NCBI GenBank assembly: GCA_942493335.1
Contig: OW818693.1
Location: 2,480,001 to 2,544,000, forward strand
DNA from: JAEWSN01 sp942493335
Lineage (GTDB): Bacteria > Bacillota > Clostridia > DSM-8532
DNA length: 64,000 bases
Reading direction: 5' to 3'
Part shown: positions 18,457 to 26,902 of the stretch, piece after piece
Numbering within the stretch: the stretch's first letter is position 1
Layout: every line of letters begins with the position of its first letter
Notes under the pieces: generated by a model
Told to the model about the DNA's origin: nothing
What the model saw: the letters and a program-made list of their open reading frames with translations, nothing else
Databases searched by the model: none
Position numbers and translations under genes: made by a program

Positions 18457-19698
18457 ATGAAAAAAGCAGTGAAATGGACCCTTCTCATTCTTTGCATTGT
18501 CGCAATGGCCGGATATGCCGTTTACGAGATGGTCAAGCCGCTCCCTGTGGAGCTGATGACCCTGTCGCCCGCCGATATTGCGGTTTCATTCAAGGAAACC
18601 GGTACAGTGGCGGCTTCGGGAAAGCGCAGCGTGTATCCGGAGGTTTCCCTTTCGATCGCCTCCGTGCATGTGGCGGAGGGTGATTCCGTCAAGGCCGGCG
18701 ACGTACTCGTCGAAATGGATACGGAACCGCTGACCCGGCAGATCACTTCGCTCGAAGCCCAGATCGCCAGTGTGGACAGCACTCGCGTCAGCGCCGTGCG
18801 CACCCTCAAGGATCGCATCGCCCAGCAGGACCTTGCCTTGAAGGAAGCCACGCGTCAGCTTGCCTATGCTGAAAAAGAAAAGGCTCGTCTGGGAGACTTG
18901 CTCAAGACGGAGAATGCGACCCAGAGTCAGGTGGATGCCGCGCAGAATGGCGTGGATGCCCTCAAGAGCCAGATCCTGCTGATACAGAAGGATTTGTCGC
19001 AACTCCGGAACCAGTCCTCCGGGAAGGACAGTGAAACCGATCAGGTGTATGAAAGCCAGGCGGCTGTTCTCCGCACGCAGGTCGACGCCCTGCGTGCAGA
19101 CCTGGAAAAGGCGGTTGTAAAGGCACCGGTGGACGGCATCGTCGCCACACTGGATGCGAAAGCCGGACAGCCCGCCGCCCCTCAGATGGCGCTGCTCTCC
19201 CTTCTGGAACCGGGAGAGAAAAAAGTCGAGGTGTTCATTCTGGCCGAAGACGTCATCGACATCCAGGTCGGAATGCCCGTCAGCCTGTTGCAGGAAGGAC
19301 GTTCGAAGGACCTGAGCCTGTCCGGTTCGGTCAAGACCATTGCGCCTTCCGCTGTCGAGAAGCTTTCCAGTCTGGGCCTCGTGGAAAAACGCGTCAAGGT
19401 GACCCTTGCCGCGAAAGGACTGGATACGCTTGTGGAAGGCAGCGACGTGGATGTCACGTTCGTGACACATGAGGAGAAGCAGATTCTCGCCGTGCCAAAG
19501 ACCTCCGTCTTCAAGCAGGACGGCAAGGACACCGTCTGGGTGGCGCGTGATGGAAAAGCTGCCCTGCAGCCTGTCACAACCGGTCTGGAGACGGATCTGG
19601 ACTATGTGATCACGGAAGGCCTTAAAAGCGGCGATGTTCTGGTTCGGAACCCGAACGTGGCCGGACTGGCCGCTGACAAGAGCCTGATGGCGAAGTGA
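18457..19698 (+). CDS. membrane fusion / adaptor protein, HlyD-MacA type
   Basis: The 413-residue product has an N-terminal anchor (TLLILCIVAMAGYAVYEMV), a biotinyl-lipoyl half motif (PEVSLSIASVHVAEGDSVKAGDVLVEMD), a coiled-coil hairpin rich in Gln, Lys and Glu (about residues 80-195), the second lipoyl half (VKAPVDGIVATLDAKAGQ) and beta-barrel domains. ATG 18457 follows GGAGG; an in-frame TTG at 18445 is not needed. With the two preceding genes it forms a MacAB-like export operon. A Gram-positive cell would lack the outer channel, so the adaptor may act in the wall. The gene meets the next one tail to tail. Confidence 0.9.
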   Translation: MKKAVKWTLLILCIVAMAGYAVYEMVKPLPVELMTLSPADIAVSFKETGTVAASGKRSVYPEVSLSIASVHVAEGDSVKAGDVLVEMDTEPLTRQITSLEAQIASVDSTRVSAVRTLKDRIAQQDLALKEATRQLAYAEKEKARLGDLLKTENATQSQVDAAQNGVDALKSQILLIQKDLSQLRNQSSGKDSETDQVYESQAAVLRTQVDALRADLEKAVVKAPVDGIVATLDAKAGQPAAPQMALLSLLEPGEKKVEVFILAEDVIDIQVGMPVSLLQEGRSKDLSLSGSVKTIAPSAVEKLSSLGLVEKRVKVTLAAKGLDTLVEGSDVDVTFVTHEEKQILAVPKTSVFKQDGKDTVWVARDGKAALQPVTTGLETDLDYVITEGLKSGDVLVRNPNVAGLAADKSLMAK

Positions 19699-19713
19699 TC
19701 GGCGCAAGGTCCT

Positions 19714-22119
19714 TCAGTGAACCCCTCTTTTCGCATCCATTTCCCATGGATCCGACGAAGTACCCGCGCCTTTCCATACGGCTTTTTCCGGATCGACCGT
19801 AAGAACAGGGAAGATCCCAAATTTCTGCGTGGCATCCTTCATGGTGACGAATCCGTCCTTTGTCACGCACCGGACCATGGTGGCGTTCCCGTAATAGGCA
19901 TCCGTCAGCCAGTATGCAACCGGCTTGCGGACCGTCAGTTGAAGGCGCGCCATGGACTGGATCAACGGCAGGTCCGGTAGCCGGACGGAATCGACGTATC
20001 GAGTGGCATACGCATCCTGCCAGCCGTTCGCGCACCAGGCGGGGACGGGATCCCAGTACATTTCAAGCGTCCCCTCGGTAACAAGTTCGGAACGGCCCGA
20101 CGACAGGATGGTTCTGTGTTCCACCGGAACCACAAGGGCCTGCTCCTCTGCATTGAACTGTGCAAGGAAAGGCCCGTTCAGCCAGGAACGGATCGCACTG
20201 GTCTCCCACAGGTTGTTGCCGAACTTGCCGCTCGCATCGCTTGAAAACGCTCGTGCCGCGACCGGATCCACGGCCATCAGATCCGCTCCGTCCCCATCCA
20301 CAGCCGTCACCTCCCACAGAAAGGCTGTATCTGTTCCCGTGCCGGTCGGCCCGCCTTTCATGGTTCCCATCAGGACATATTCGCCGACAGAAATCACGTT
20401 GTCTCCGTTGAACCACTGCACATCCGCCATGGTTGCCTGAATGGGCGCGTACGCCAGAAAAGCGATGGCAAAGGCGTACGCCGGCACATAGGGGAGTCCC
20501 TTCCGGATAAATCTCCGATCCAAGTCCACCACACCCCGGTTTTCCGAGGGAAACATCAACAGGGATCCGACCCCGAACAACAACATCAGATCCAACAGAT
20601 GGCAGGAAAGCAGCAGATGCTTCGACAAATCCGCCTGTCCATTGGACACATAAGGCACCATGAACGAATACAAGTAGGAGAAACCGGCGAAAACGGCGAT
20701 AAAGGTCAGGGGAAGGATACGGGATCGGTTTCCGCGATTTCTCACCCACATCTGGACAGCCCAGGCAGACAGGATGAAAGCCCAGGCCAGTCCGATTCCC
20801 GGAAGCGTATCAAACGGAAGAAGGCGCCGCGCTGCGCCCCAGAATTCCAACTTGCCGGAAGTGGCCATCCGCCCGTGGTCTGCTGTCAGATTCGCGAGGG
20901 CCGTGGCCCGGATGTCACCGGCATGGTTTGCGCTCAATTCCATGACCTCCAGCAGCAATCGCGGATGTTTCAGATAATACAGCCCGATGTCCAGCCGGGA
21001 AACCGCCTTGTCGAAGACCGCGTAATCCGGATCTGCCAGGGCATCCTTCTTCACGTTTTTTACATAGGCATGTTTGTCCGCATACTGGATGAGGCTTTCG
21101 GGAAGCGACTCTTCCTCCAGCACGGCCTCCTTGTCCGGAGCCTCGCGCAGGAGCCCATAAAAAAAGGCGTTGTGCCGGGTGTCCCAGGAAATGTCCCCCG
21201 GGATGATCACCAGACAGAACGACATCAGCATCGTAAAGGCCAATCCCGCAACAATGGCGGTTTTCCGGAACGGATACGATGAATGGAACAACAGGAGCAG
21301 GGTCAGCAACAAGGCCCCCCCGATGCCGATGGGCAAGTTCGCAGGTTTCGCGATGGAAAATCCCAGAAGGGAAACCAGCAGCAGGATCTGGTTGGCGGCC
21401 CGTCCGCCGAACCGGAGCCAGCGAAGCGCAAACCCGGCGACAAAAGTGAGAAAGACGATTTGGAGGGCTTCTCCGTAAAAGGATTGGAAAAATGCCGCAT
21501 AACCAATGTCGCAGAGTACGGCCAGGATCAGGCTTCGCATCAGGACGGCACGCCCAAGCCGCGAGTCCGGCAATCCGGAGAAGAGAACCCATAACGCAAG
21601 CGCCATGCCGAGGATATGCAGAAGCGCGAGCCATCCGAGATGATACAGACCGTCGTGCAGAAACAGTGTATCCATGATCTGGTTCAACCCGACAGACAGT
21701 CGGGTGACAGGATGCTGCAGTGTGGGATATCTGGACCAGTCGGCTGTCGGAAGGAAAAACCCGTCGTACCCGAAATCCGTTTCAAGCGCATACTTGGCGT
21801 AACGGGACTCCAGAAAGGAAATCCCGTTTGGAAACATGATCCGGCCGAAATCGCCGTTGTCGGAAAGGCCGACCGGCTCTCCGACCAGCAGGATGCCGCA
21901 TAGCAGTACAAAGGCGATCAAGGCGAAGACAAGGTCAATCCACCGGCCAAACCGCCGCTTGTGCGCAGTCCGATTTTCCTTGATTGTCGGAATATCCGGC
22001 ACTGGATCTCTCTGTTCAGGTGATTTCCGGGCTTTCTCAACCTTTCCGGTCTCATGCCCGGACTCAAGGACAGATTCATTCCATGAAGAGGCGGAAGGAT
22101 CGTATGTTTCTGCCGGCAT
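19714..22119 (-). CDS. multi-TM WsfD-like envelope protein fused to DUF6273
   Basis: The 801-residue product starts with a Ser/Glu-rich cytoplasmic tail, then about eleven membrane segments from residue 62 on, with LSDNGDFGRIMFPNGISF and ETDFGYDGFF, motifs I associate with the WsfD-type polytopic glycan transferases. After the last TM (about 565) a soluble domain follows: VGEYVLMGTMKG, LWEVTAVDGDGADLMAVD, LWETSAIRSWLNGPFLAQF, EEQALVVPVEHR. This matches DUF6273, a domain related to the C-type lectin / sulfatase-modifying fold. The fusion places that domain outside the cell. AGGAG precedes the ATG and an extended -10 promoter lies at 22160-22168. WsfD assignment is tentative; DUF6273 is firm. 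Confidence 0.7.
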   Translation of the reverse strand: MPAETYDPSASSWNESVLESGHETGKVEKARKSPEQRDPVPDIPTIKENRTAHKRRFGRWIDLVFALIAFVLLCGILLVGEPVGLSDNGDFGRIMFPNGISFLESRYAKYALETDFGYDGFFLPTADWSRYPTLQHPVTRLSVGLNQIMDTLFLHDGLYHLGWLALLHILGMALALWVLFSGLPDSRLGRAVLMRSLILAVLCDIGYAAFFQSFYGEALQIVFLTFVAGFALRWLRFGGRAANQILLLVSLLGFSIAKPANLPIGIGGALLLTLLLLFHSSYPFRKTAIVAGLAFTMLMSFCLVIIPGDISWDTRHNAFFYGLLREAPDKEAVLEEESLPESLIQYADKHAYVKNVKKDALADPDYAVFDKAVSRLDIGLYYLKHPRLLLEVMELSANHAGDIRATALANLTADHGRMATSGKLEFWGAARRLLPFDTLPGIGLAWAFILSAWAVQMWVRNRGNRSRILPLTFIAVFAGFSYLYSFMVPYVSNGQADLSKHLLLSCHLLDLMLLFGVGSLLMFPSENRGVVDLDRRFIRKGLPYVPAYAFAIAFLAYAPIQATMADVQWFNGDNVISVGEYVLMGTMKGGPTGTGTDTAFLWEVTAVDGDGADLMAVDPVAARAFSSDASGKFGNNLWETSAIRSWLNGPFLAQFNAEEQALVVPVEHRTILSSGRSELVTEGTLEMYWDPVPAWCANGWQDAYATRYVDSVRLPDLPLIQSMARLQLTVRKPVAYWLTDAYYGNATMVRCVTKDGFVTMKDATQKFGIFPVLTVDPEKAVWKGAGTSSDPWEMDAKRGVH

Positions 22120-22159
22120 GTGCTTCTCCTGTTCCCGTCATGGTGAAGTTTCGCTCCCC

Positions 22160-22168
22160 ATTATACCA
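22160..22168 (-). promoter_or_regulatory. extended -10 promoter of the WsfD/DUF6273 gene
   Basis: Minus strand TGG-TATAAT, about 40 bases upstream of the ATG. A consensus -35 is missing (TTCCGC at best), as is common with extended -10 promoters. It suggests the gene is transcribed apart from the lipoprotein gene before it. Confidence 0.6.
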
Positions 22169-22250
22169 TTGCGGGAAAACCAGGCGGAAGCAGGGTCAGC
22201 CAAACTTCAACCCATGCCCAGCCACTCTCAGGACTGGCATCTGCCTGCTG

Positions 22251-23831
22251 TCAGCCAATCATCAGTCTGTCTTCGCTGGTCGGCAGCACCAAATCCAGGC
22301 GTAGAACATCCTTGTACCGATTGTAGGACTGTCGCCAAATCATGGACAGATGCGCGTCGAAATGCGCAACGACGGCTTCGGTGTCCATCCAGATGGACGA
22401 CACGAACACAGGCTGCGGAATCGTCTTGATATCCTGCCGCAGAATGACAGTAAATCCGCCCTCCCGCGTCGGAACGATTTTCAGGATCGTACCCGGAAGC
22501 CGTTCGGATGCCCCAGAACCCTGCTTTTCACCGGCATCCGGCAACTGAGTCAAGATTATCCCTTCCCTGGACAGAACCTGGAGTCTGGTGATCGGCCCCG
22601 TATCCTCGCGGTATTTCGAAGTCACCATCACAATACGTCCATCCTCTAGTTGCGCCATTGCCTGCACCCAGTCCCGGGGATCCTCCGAGACCCATTTCCA
22701 TCGCAAATCACCTGCTCCGTCAAACCGGAAGAGGGTGGAATGGTTCAAGGACGTTCCGACAACCCCTTCCGGTGCTGTTTCGCCTTTTTCAAGCGGGATT
22801 GCGACGGTTCCCGCGGCCAGAACGCCCTCCCCCCGCGGCAAAGGCTGGATCTCATAGAGACTCGTCCCCTCCTCCAGACGCACGTTCCAGTTTTCCGACA
22901 AATCAAGGCCGACGCACACGAGGCTGGAAATTCCGGTTTCCGACCGCCAGCTGGCAACCAGTCCGGTATTTTCCGCCCAATCGACCGCGCCGAGCGTGTC
23001 ATAGCCTTTTTCCCCGTAGGTCCTCGTTGCAGTGAGACGACCATCCGCTTCAAATCGGGACAGGCCGACATCGTTATCCGCCCCTGTCACGCCTTCCCTT
23101 GTTGAAGGAACGGTTCCAGCTGTCAGAAGCGCACCGCCTGGCAGGGCGAACAAGCGCTCCAGAGCCCCGACTGCCACCTTGGAAGCCTCCGTCGACCAGC
23201 GCAGCTTTCCGATGGGGGAGAATCGGAACAGACAGTCTCCTGACGACGATTGTCCGAAACCTGATGGATTCCTACGGAGCCCCACGGCAAATCCGCCGTC
23301 CGGAAATACGCACATGGACTGGACGTACCCCTCGAAGGGAAATTCATCGTACTGGCAAGTCCACTGCAGACTGCCGTCCGGCGCAAAGCGCAGTACACGG
23401 AGCACCTGGACGGATGTTTTTTTCGGGTCCGCCCCTTGTGCCGGGCAGGTTGAAACAGCCAGGCATCCGCCATCCCCTAAAGCTTTCAGAAAATCCGCAT
23501 TTTGATTTTCAGGCAGTTCGATCTCCGACACAGGCACTTTTTCAGGTGCAATGGGCTCGACAGGGGTGTAGTGCAATCCGGGCATCGCAACCGTCCATTC
23601 CGCCGGCAGCACCGACGCACCCATCGATTCTGCGGATGCTTCGGCTTTTGCCGAAGAGCCAACAGGTGCCTTTGCCGTATTGTCAGCCAGACTGGCTGCA
23701 GATGCGGGAGGGGCTGTGGACGAGCCAGGGGAAACCGGCGCAACGACGCGTGTACCACAGGAGACCAGTCCGAAGGCCAACGTCATCACCAGGAACACCG
23801 GTATGAAGGTCCGTTTCATTATCGTGCGCAT
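22251..23831 (-). CDS. lipoprotein with beta-propeller-like repeats
   Basis: The 526-residue product has a type II signal peptide (MKRTFIPVFLVMTLAFGLVSCG; lipobox LVSC), an Ala/Ser/Pro-rich linker to about residue 75, then repeated blade-like strands: LRFAPDGSLQWTCQYD, LFRFSPIGKLRWSTEA, LSRFEADGRLTATRTYG, LFRFDGAGDLRWKWVSED. Such 'F...G.L.W' blades are typical of PQQ/WD-like propellers. A surface binding or sensing role is likely but no ligand can be named. GGAGGTG precedes the ATG at 23831. It lies downstream of the two-component kinase and behind a double palindromic operator. Confidence 0.75.
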   Translation of the reverse strand: MRTIMKRTFIPVFLVMTLAFGLVSCGTRVVAPVSPGSSTAPPASAASLADNTAKAPVGSSAKAEASAESMGASVLPAEWTVAMPGLHYTPVEPIAPEKVPVSEIELPENQNADFLKALGDGGCLAVSTCPAQGADPKKTSVQVLRVLRFAPDGSLQWTCQYDEFPFEGYVQSMCVFPDGGFAVGLRRNPSGFGQSSSGDCLFRFSPIGKLRWSTEASKVAVGALERLFALPGGALLTAGTVPSTREGVTGADNDVGLSRFEADGRLTATRTYGEKGYDTLGAVDWAENTGLVASWRSETGISSLVCVGLDLSENWNVRLEEGTSLYEIQPLPRGEGVLAAGTVAIPLEKGETAPEGVVGTSLNHSTLFRFDGAGDLRWKWVSEDPRDWVQAMAQLEDGRIVMVTSKYREDTGPITRLQVLSREGIILTQLPDAGEKQGSGASERLPGTILKIVPTREGGFTVILRQDIKTIPQPVFVSSIWMDTEAVVAHFDAHLSMIWRQSYNRYKDVLRLDLVLPTSEDRLMIG

Positions 23832-24190
23832 TTCAACACCTCCACGTGAGGGTACTTTCCAACCATGCCTCAGTCATCCCTTTTCCGGATTGGACAGGTA
23901 CCGTCTACGGATTCCCTGTGTTATCTTCTCTCACCACTTCAGGACTAATATAATCCATTTCGAGACTATTATAATAGTCTGCAAAAATAGACTATCACAA
24001 TAGTCCGCATTGTCAAGACCATAGCCTCCGCCTCGTGATCGGCCGCCCAATCGCCCGGAATGCACAGCCAATTCAACTCTTCAGGGGAAAACAACGCAAA
24101 AGGAAACGCCTGCCGCATGATCCTGCCGGGCGATTGTATCATCGCGAGGCAGCATGCGGGCAAGCGTCTCCATCGAACGCTCATTCTTCT
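23832..24190 (-). other. 359-bp intergenic region with operator, no gene
   Basis: Between the kinase stop and the lipoprotein start I see no coding frame with a ribosome site. The left half carries the paired palindromes. The right half has only weak dyads (TGCCGCATG at 24110-24118 against CATGCGGGCA at 24154-24163) that may end the kinase transcript. Confidence 0.5.
23963..24016 (-). promoter_or_regulatory. double palindromic operator and -35 box before the lipoprotein gene
   Basis: AGACTATTATAATAGTCT (23963-23980) is a perfect 18-bp palindrome. A second copy with three changes, AGACTATCACAATAGTCC, lies at 23989-24006, 26 bp away centre to centre. A related half GGACTA occurs at 23942. Minus-strand TTGACA lies at 24016-24011, so the second palindrome covers the region where a -10 box would be. 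Two such dyads over a promoter are best explained as binding sites of a dimeric repressor. No regulator gene is adjacent. Confidence 0.7.
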
Positions 24191-25891
24191 TCAGGCATTT
24201 TCCTGGAGAACCGTTGCCACCTGTCCTTCAGGCTTTCCGACAGGAGGTTCAGTCAGAGGCAGACGCACGGTCGCCTTGAAAAGATCCCCGTCTATCCCAA
24301 TCTCGAAGGTTCCGTCCAGCAGACCCGTCAGACTTCTGGCGATGGACAGCCCCAGGCCGGAACCCTCCGTACTGCGTGCGGCATCCCCCCGGACAAACCG
24401 CTCCATCAGCTGCGAAACGGGGATTTCAAGCGGTGTGGCGGATACGTTCTTGATCATCAGGACGCCTTTCCCACCCTCCACGCCGGTCTGCACATAGACG
24501 CGCGTCCCGTTCAGCGAGTATTTGCAGACATTCGTCAGCAGGTTCTCGAGGATCCGCCACACATGCCGGCCGTCCGCCAGCACATGCACCTTGTCGGCAT
24601 CGTTCCGAACCCGCAGTTCGAGTCCGGCCACCGCAAATTTCCCCTCGAATTCCCCGCAAGCCTGCAGGACAAGCTGGTTCAGTTCCAACGCTTCTGCATT
24701 CACAGCCAGGTTGCCGCTGGAAGCCTTGCTCGCCTCCACCAGATCCTCTACGAGCTGCTTCATGCGCGCGGACTTCTCTTCCAGCACTTTAACATACCCG
24801 ACCGCCTGCTCATTATTCAGCTCTTCTTTGCCCAGCAGATCCACATAATTCACGATGGAAGTCAGTGGCGTTTTCAAATCATGGGAGACATTTGTGATCA
24901 GGTCCGTTTTCATCCGTTCCCCGCGTACCGCTTCCGCAACGGCTTTTCGCTGCCCGATCCTGATGGCGCCAAGATCTTCGCCCAGCGGACGCAACAGGGC
25001 TGGGACCTTTTTGGGCATTCCGCGATCCTCCAGATTTCCGGCAGCAATGCCGTGTGCGTTGCGCATGAAGTCGTCCAGCGCCACTACCCACTTGGCGAGC
25101 AGGTACAACGCAGTCAGGTTGAACCCGGCCAACAGAACGAATCCGAACAGTACAGAAACCGCACCGCCATTTCGCGCTCCAAGGAAAAACACAAGCGCGA
25201 GTAGGTCATTGCCTGCTGCGAAACCTGCAAAGGCAAGCACGACGGCCATCCACACTCGGCCGTTTGCAAAGAACACGAACAGGCTCTGGCGGATGAATCG
25301 AAAAGACTCCACAGTTCTGCGATACAGTTGAAACAACAGCGTATGTGTGAACAATTGACCCGCCTTGCCCAGACGGACCAGGGAAAGCACCCATGAACTC
25401 CCGATCATGGCAGATATGAATGACAGTATCGCGAGCAACACCCAAAAGATAACCTCATCCACCCCGTATCCGTACGTTCCATTGGCAATAATCATCAGAA
25501 TGAGGACTGCTGCCAACACGACGAAACCGCTGTGAACATCCGCATATATCCGGTCAATGGGTCTCAGGACAAGGGTTCCACCAAATTCACTCCGTCCCGC
25601 CGCCAACACAAGATAAACAATCCCGCACAACAGCGCGGCCGCGGAACTGATCAACCCACCGACAGCCACATTGGCGAACTGGGCATTATTATCCCAGGAC
25701 AACCAGGAATCCTGCGCCTTGCTTCTTTGAAGAATCGTCGGGAAGTCCGAACTCAAGACGGACAAGGATTCAGGGTTTTGCAACACGTAAATTCCGCACA
25801 GGACCAGGATCGTAAATCCCACCCAGGATACCCCCAGCATGATTCCCTTCAGCCAGGGTGCATGACTATATCTTTTCCATTCTGTACCCAA
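24191..25891 (-). CDS. sensor histidine kinase
   Basis: The 566-residue product has five or six TM segments in the first 290 residues (GVSWVGFTILVLCGIYVL, SGFVVLAAVLILMIIANG, VIFWVLLAILSFISAMIG, and two more), a HAMP-like linker, a HisKA helix with His337 (VSHDLKTPLTS), and a HATPase with N-box ILENLLTNVCKYS and G-box SGLGLSIARS. The start overlaps the response regulator by 26 bp: TTG at 25891 is used, but an ATG at 25840 just before TM1 is possible. The large membrane domain without an extracellular sensor suggests it detects a membrane or envelope signal. Confidence 0.88.
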   Translation of the reverse strand: MGTEWKRYSHAPWLKGIMLGVSWVGFTILVLCGIYVLQNPESLSVLSSDFPTILQRSKAQDSWLSWDNNAQFANVAVGGLISSAAALLCGIVYLVLAAGRSEFGGTLVLRPIDRIYADVHSGFVVLAAVLILMIIANGTYGYGVDEVIFWVLLAILSFISAMIGSSWVLSLVRLGKAGQLFTHTLLFQLYRRTVESFRFIRQSLFVFFANGRVWMAVVLAFAGFAAGNDLLALVFFLGARNGGAVSVLFGFVLLAGFNLTALYLLAKWVVALDDFMRNAHGIAAGNLEDRGMPKKVPALLRPLGEDLGAIRIGQRKAVAEAVRGERMKTDLITNVSHDLKTPLTSIVNYVDLLGKEELNNEQAVGYVKVLEEKSARMKQLVEDLVEASKASSGNLAVNAEALELNQLVLQACGEFEGKFAVAGLELRVRNDADKVHVLADGRHVWRILENLLTNVCKYSLNGTRVYVQTGVEGGKGVLMIKNVSATPLEIPVSQLMERFVRGDAARSTEGSGLGLSIARSLTGLLDGTFEIGIDGDLFKATVRLPLTEPPVGKPEGQVATVLQENA

Positions 25892-26564
25892 TTCCCCACA
25901 CCACCTTCAAGTATTTTGGTTCCTTCGGATTGATCTCAATCTTTTCGCGAATGCGCCGGATATGCACGGCCACCGTGTTTTCAGCAGCAAAGGACGATTC
26001 CTTCCAAACCGCCTCATAGATCTGGTCGATGGAAAAGACACGGCCGACGTGCTGCAGCAGGTATTTGACGATGCCATATTCCGTGGCCGTCAGCCGGACC
26101 GGATCCCCGTCCAGCCGAACTTCCCCGGCTTCCGTGTCCAGTTCGAGCGAACCGGTCCGGAGCACGCCGGATTTCTCCGAAAGGCTGCCGAGCGTTGTAA
26201 ACCGGCGCAACTGGGATCGGACGCGTGCCATCAGTTCCAACGGATTGAAAGGCTTCGTCACATAATCATCTGCGCCAAAATTCAGACCGGCGATTTTGTC
26301 AGTGTCCTCGGATCTCGCGGAGAGCATGATGATGGGGAGATTCCAGTCTTCACGGATTTTCACGGCTGCGGTCAGCCCATCCATTTCCGGCATCATCACA
26401 TCGAGGATCACAAGACGGATGTCCTGCCGGCCCTCCAGCAGCTTCAGCGCCTCCCGGCCGTTCCCGGCCTTCACGACGCCGTAGCCTTCCTGCTTCAGAT
26501 AGATTTCCAGTGCATCCGCGATGGCGCGATCGTCATCGCAGACCAACACGTTTCCTTTTTCCAC
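25866..26564 (-). CDS. response regulator, OmpR/PhoB family
   Basis: The 232-residue product has a receiver domain with the acidic pair VCDDD, phospho-acceptor Asp55 (LVILDVMMPEMDG), the Thr/Ser switch (IIMLSARSED) and Lys (DDYVTKPFNP), then a winged helix (LTATEYGIVKYLLQH, AVHIRRIREKIE). The GTG at 26564 follows AAAGGAG at ideal spacing; the open frame upstream has no better start. It is co-translated with the kinase. Direct repeats before its own promoter point to autoregulation. Confidence 0.93.
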   Translation of the reverse strand: MEKGNVLVCDDDRAIADALEIYLKQEGYGVVKAGNGREALKLLEGRQDIRLVILDVMMPEMDGLTAAVKIREDWNLPIIMLSARSEDTDKIAGLNFGADDYVTKPFNPLELMARVRSQLRRFTTLGSLSEKSGVLRTGSLELDTEAGEVRLDGDPVRLTATEYGIVKYLLQHVGRVFSIDQIYEAVWKESSFAAENTVAVHIRRIREKIEINPKEPKYLKVVWGIGYRMEKI

Positions 26565-26625
26565 AGTGTTTCTCCTTTGATCCTTTTCCTTTGCGTTTGT
26601 TCGACTTGTCTGTCGCGACGTTCCC

Positions 26626-26680
26626 AATATATCAGGAAAATCTGAAGTCGTACGGACGGAACTCTTACGGATTTCTTACG
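26626..26680 (-). promoter_or_regulatory. response regulator promoter with 11-bp direct repeats
   Basis: Minus strand CGTAAGA occurs twice exactly 11 bp apart (26680-26674 and 26669-26663), with a weaker third CGTCCGT one step further, followed by a -10 box TATATT (26631-26626). No good -35 is present. Tandem 7-bp sites at 11-bp spacing next to the -35 position are the usual binding pattern of OmpR-family regulators that activate their own promoter. Confidence 0.6.
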
Positions 26681-26766
26681 ATCCCCGGATCGGAATGGTT
26701 TTAAGGAATTCCTTGAATGATGATATCACAAAACGAGCCACCTCCAGCGACCACGCCGAAATGACA

Positions 26767-26809
26767 AAAGCCCCGCCGTCCATCCGGTTTGGAGGAACGG
26801 CGGGGCTTT
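26767..26809. terminator. strong terminator after the aldo/keto reductase gene
   Basis: AAAGCCCCGCCGT and ACGGCGGGGCTTT form a perfect 13-bp stem with a 17-base loop. On the minus strand it is followed by TTGTCATTT. It separates the reductase from the two-component operon. Confidence 0.85.
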
Positions 26810-26902
26810 GATGATACCGGTAGGCTTACTATAGCCCGGCAACAGTTCACAGATGGCAGTTTACGGCTGATGGTTGACTGTGGACGGAACAGTGTCTGGA
26901 AC

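Noticed and set aside
24035..25204. Long plus-strand open frame opposite the histidine kinase
   Set aside because: It mirrors a clear kinase gene on the other strand, has no ribosome site and no recognisable domain; long antisense frames are common in GC-rich DNA.
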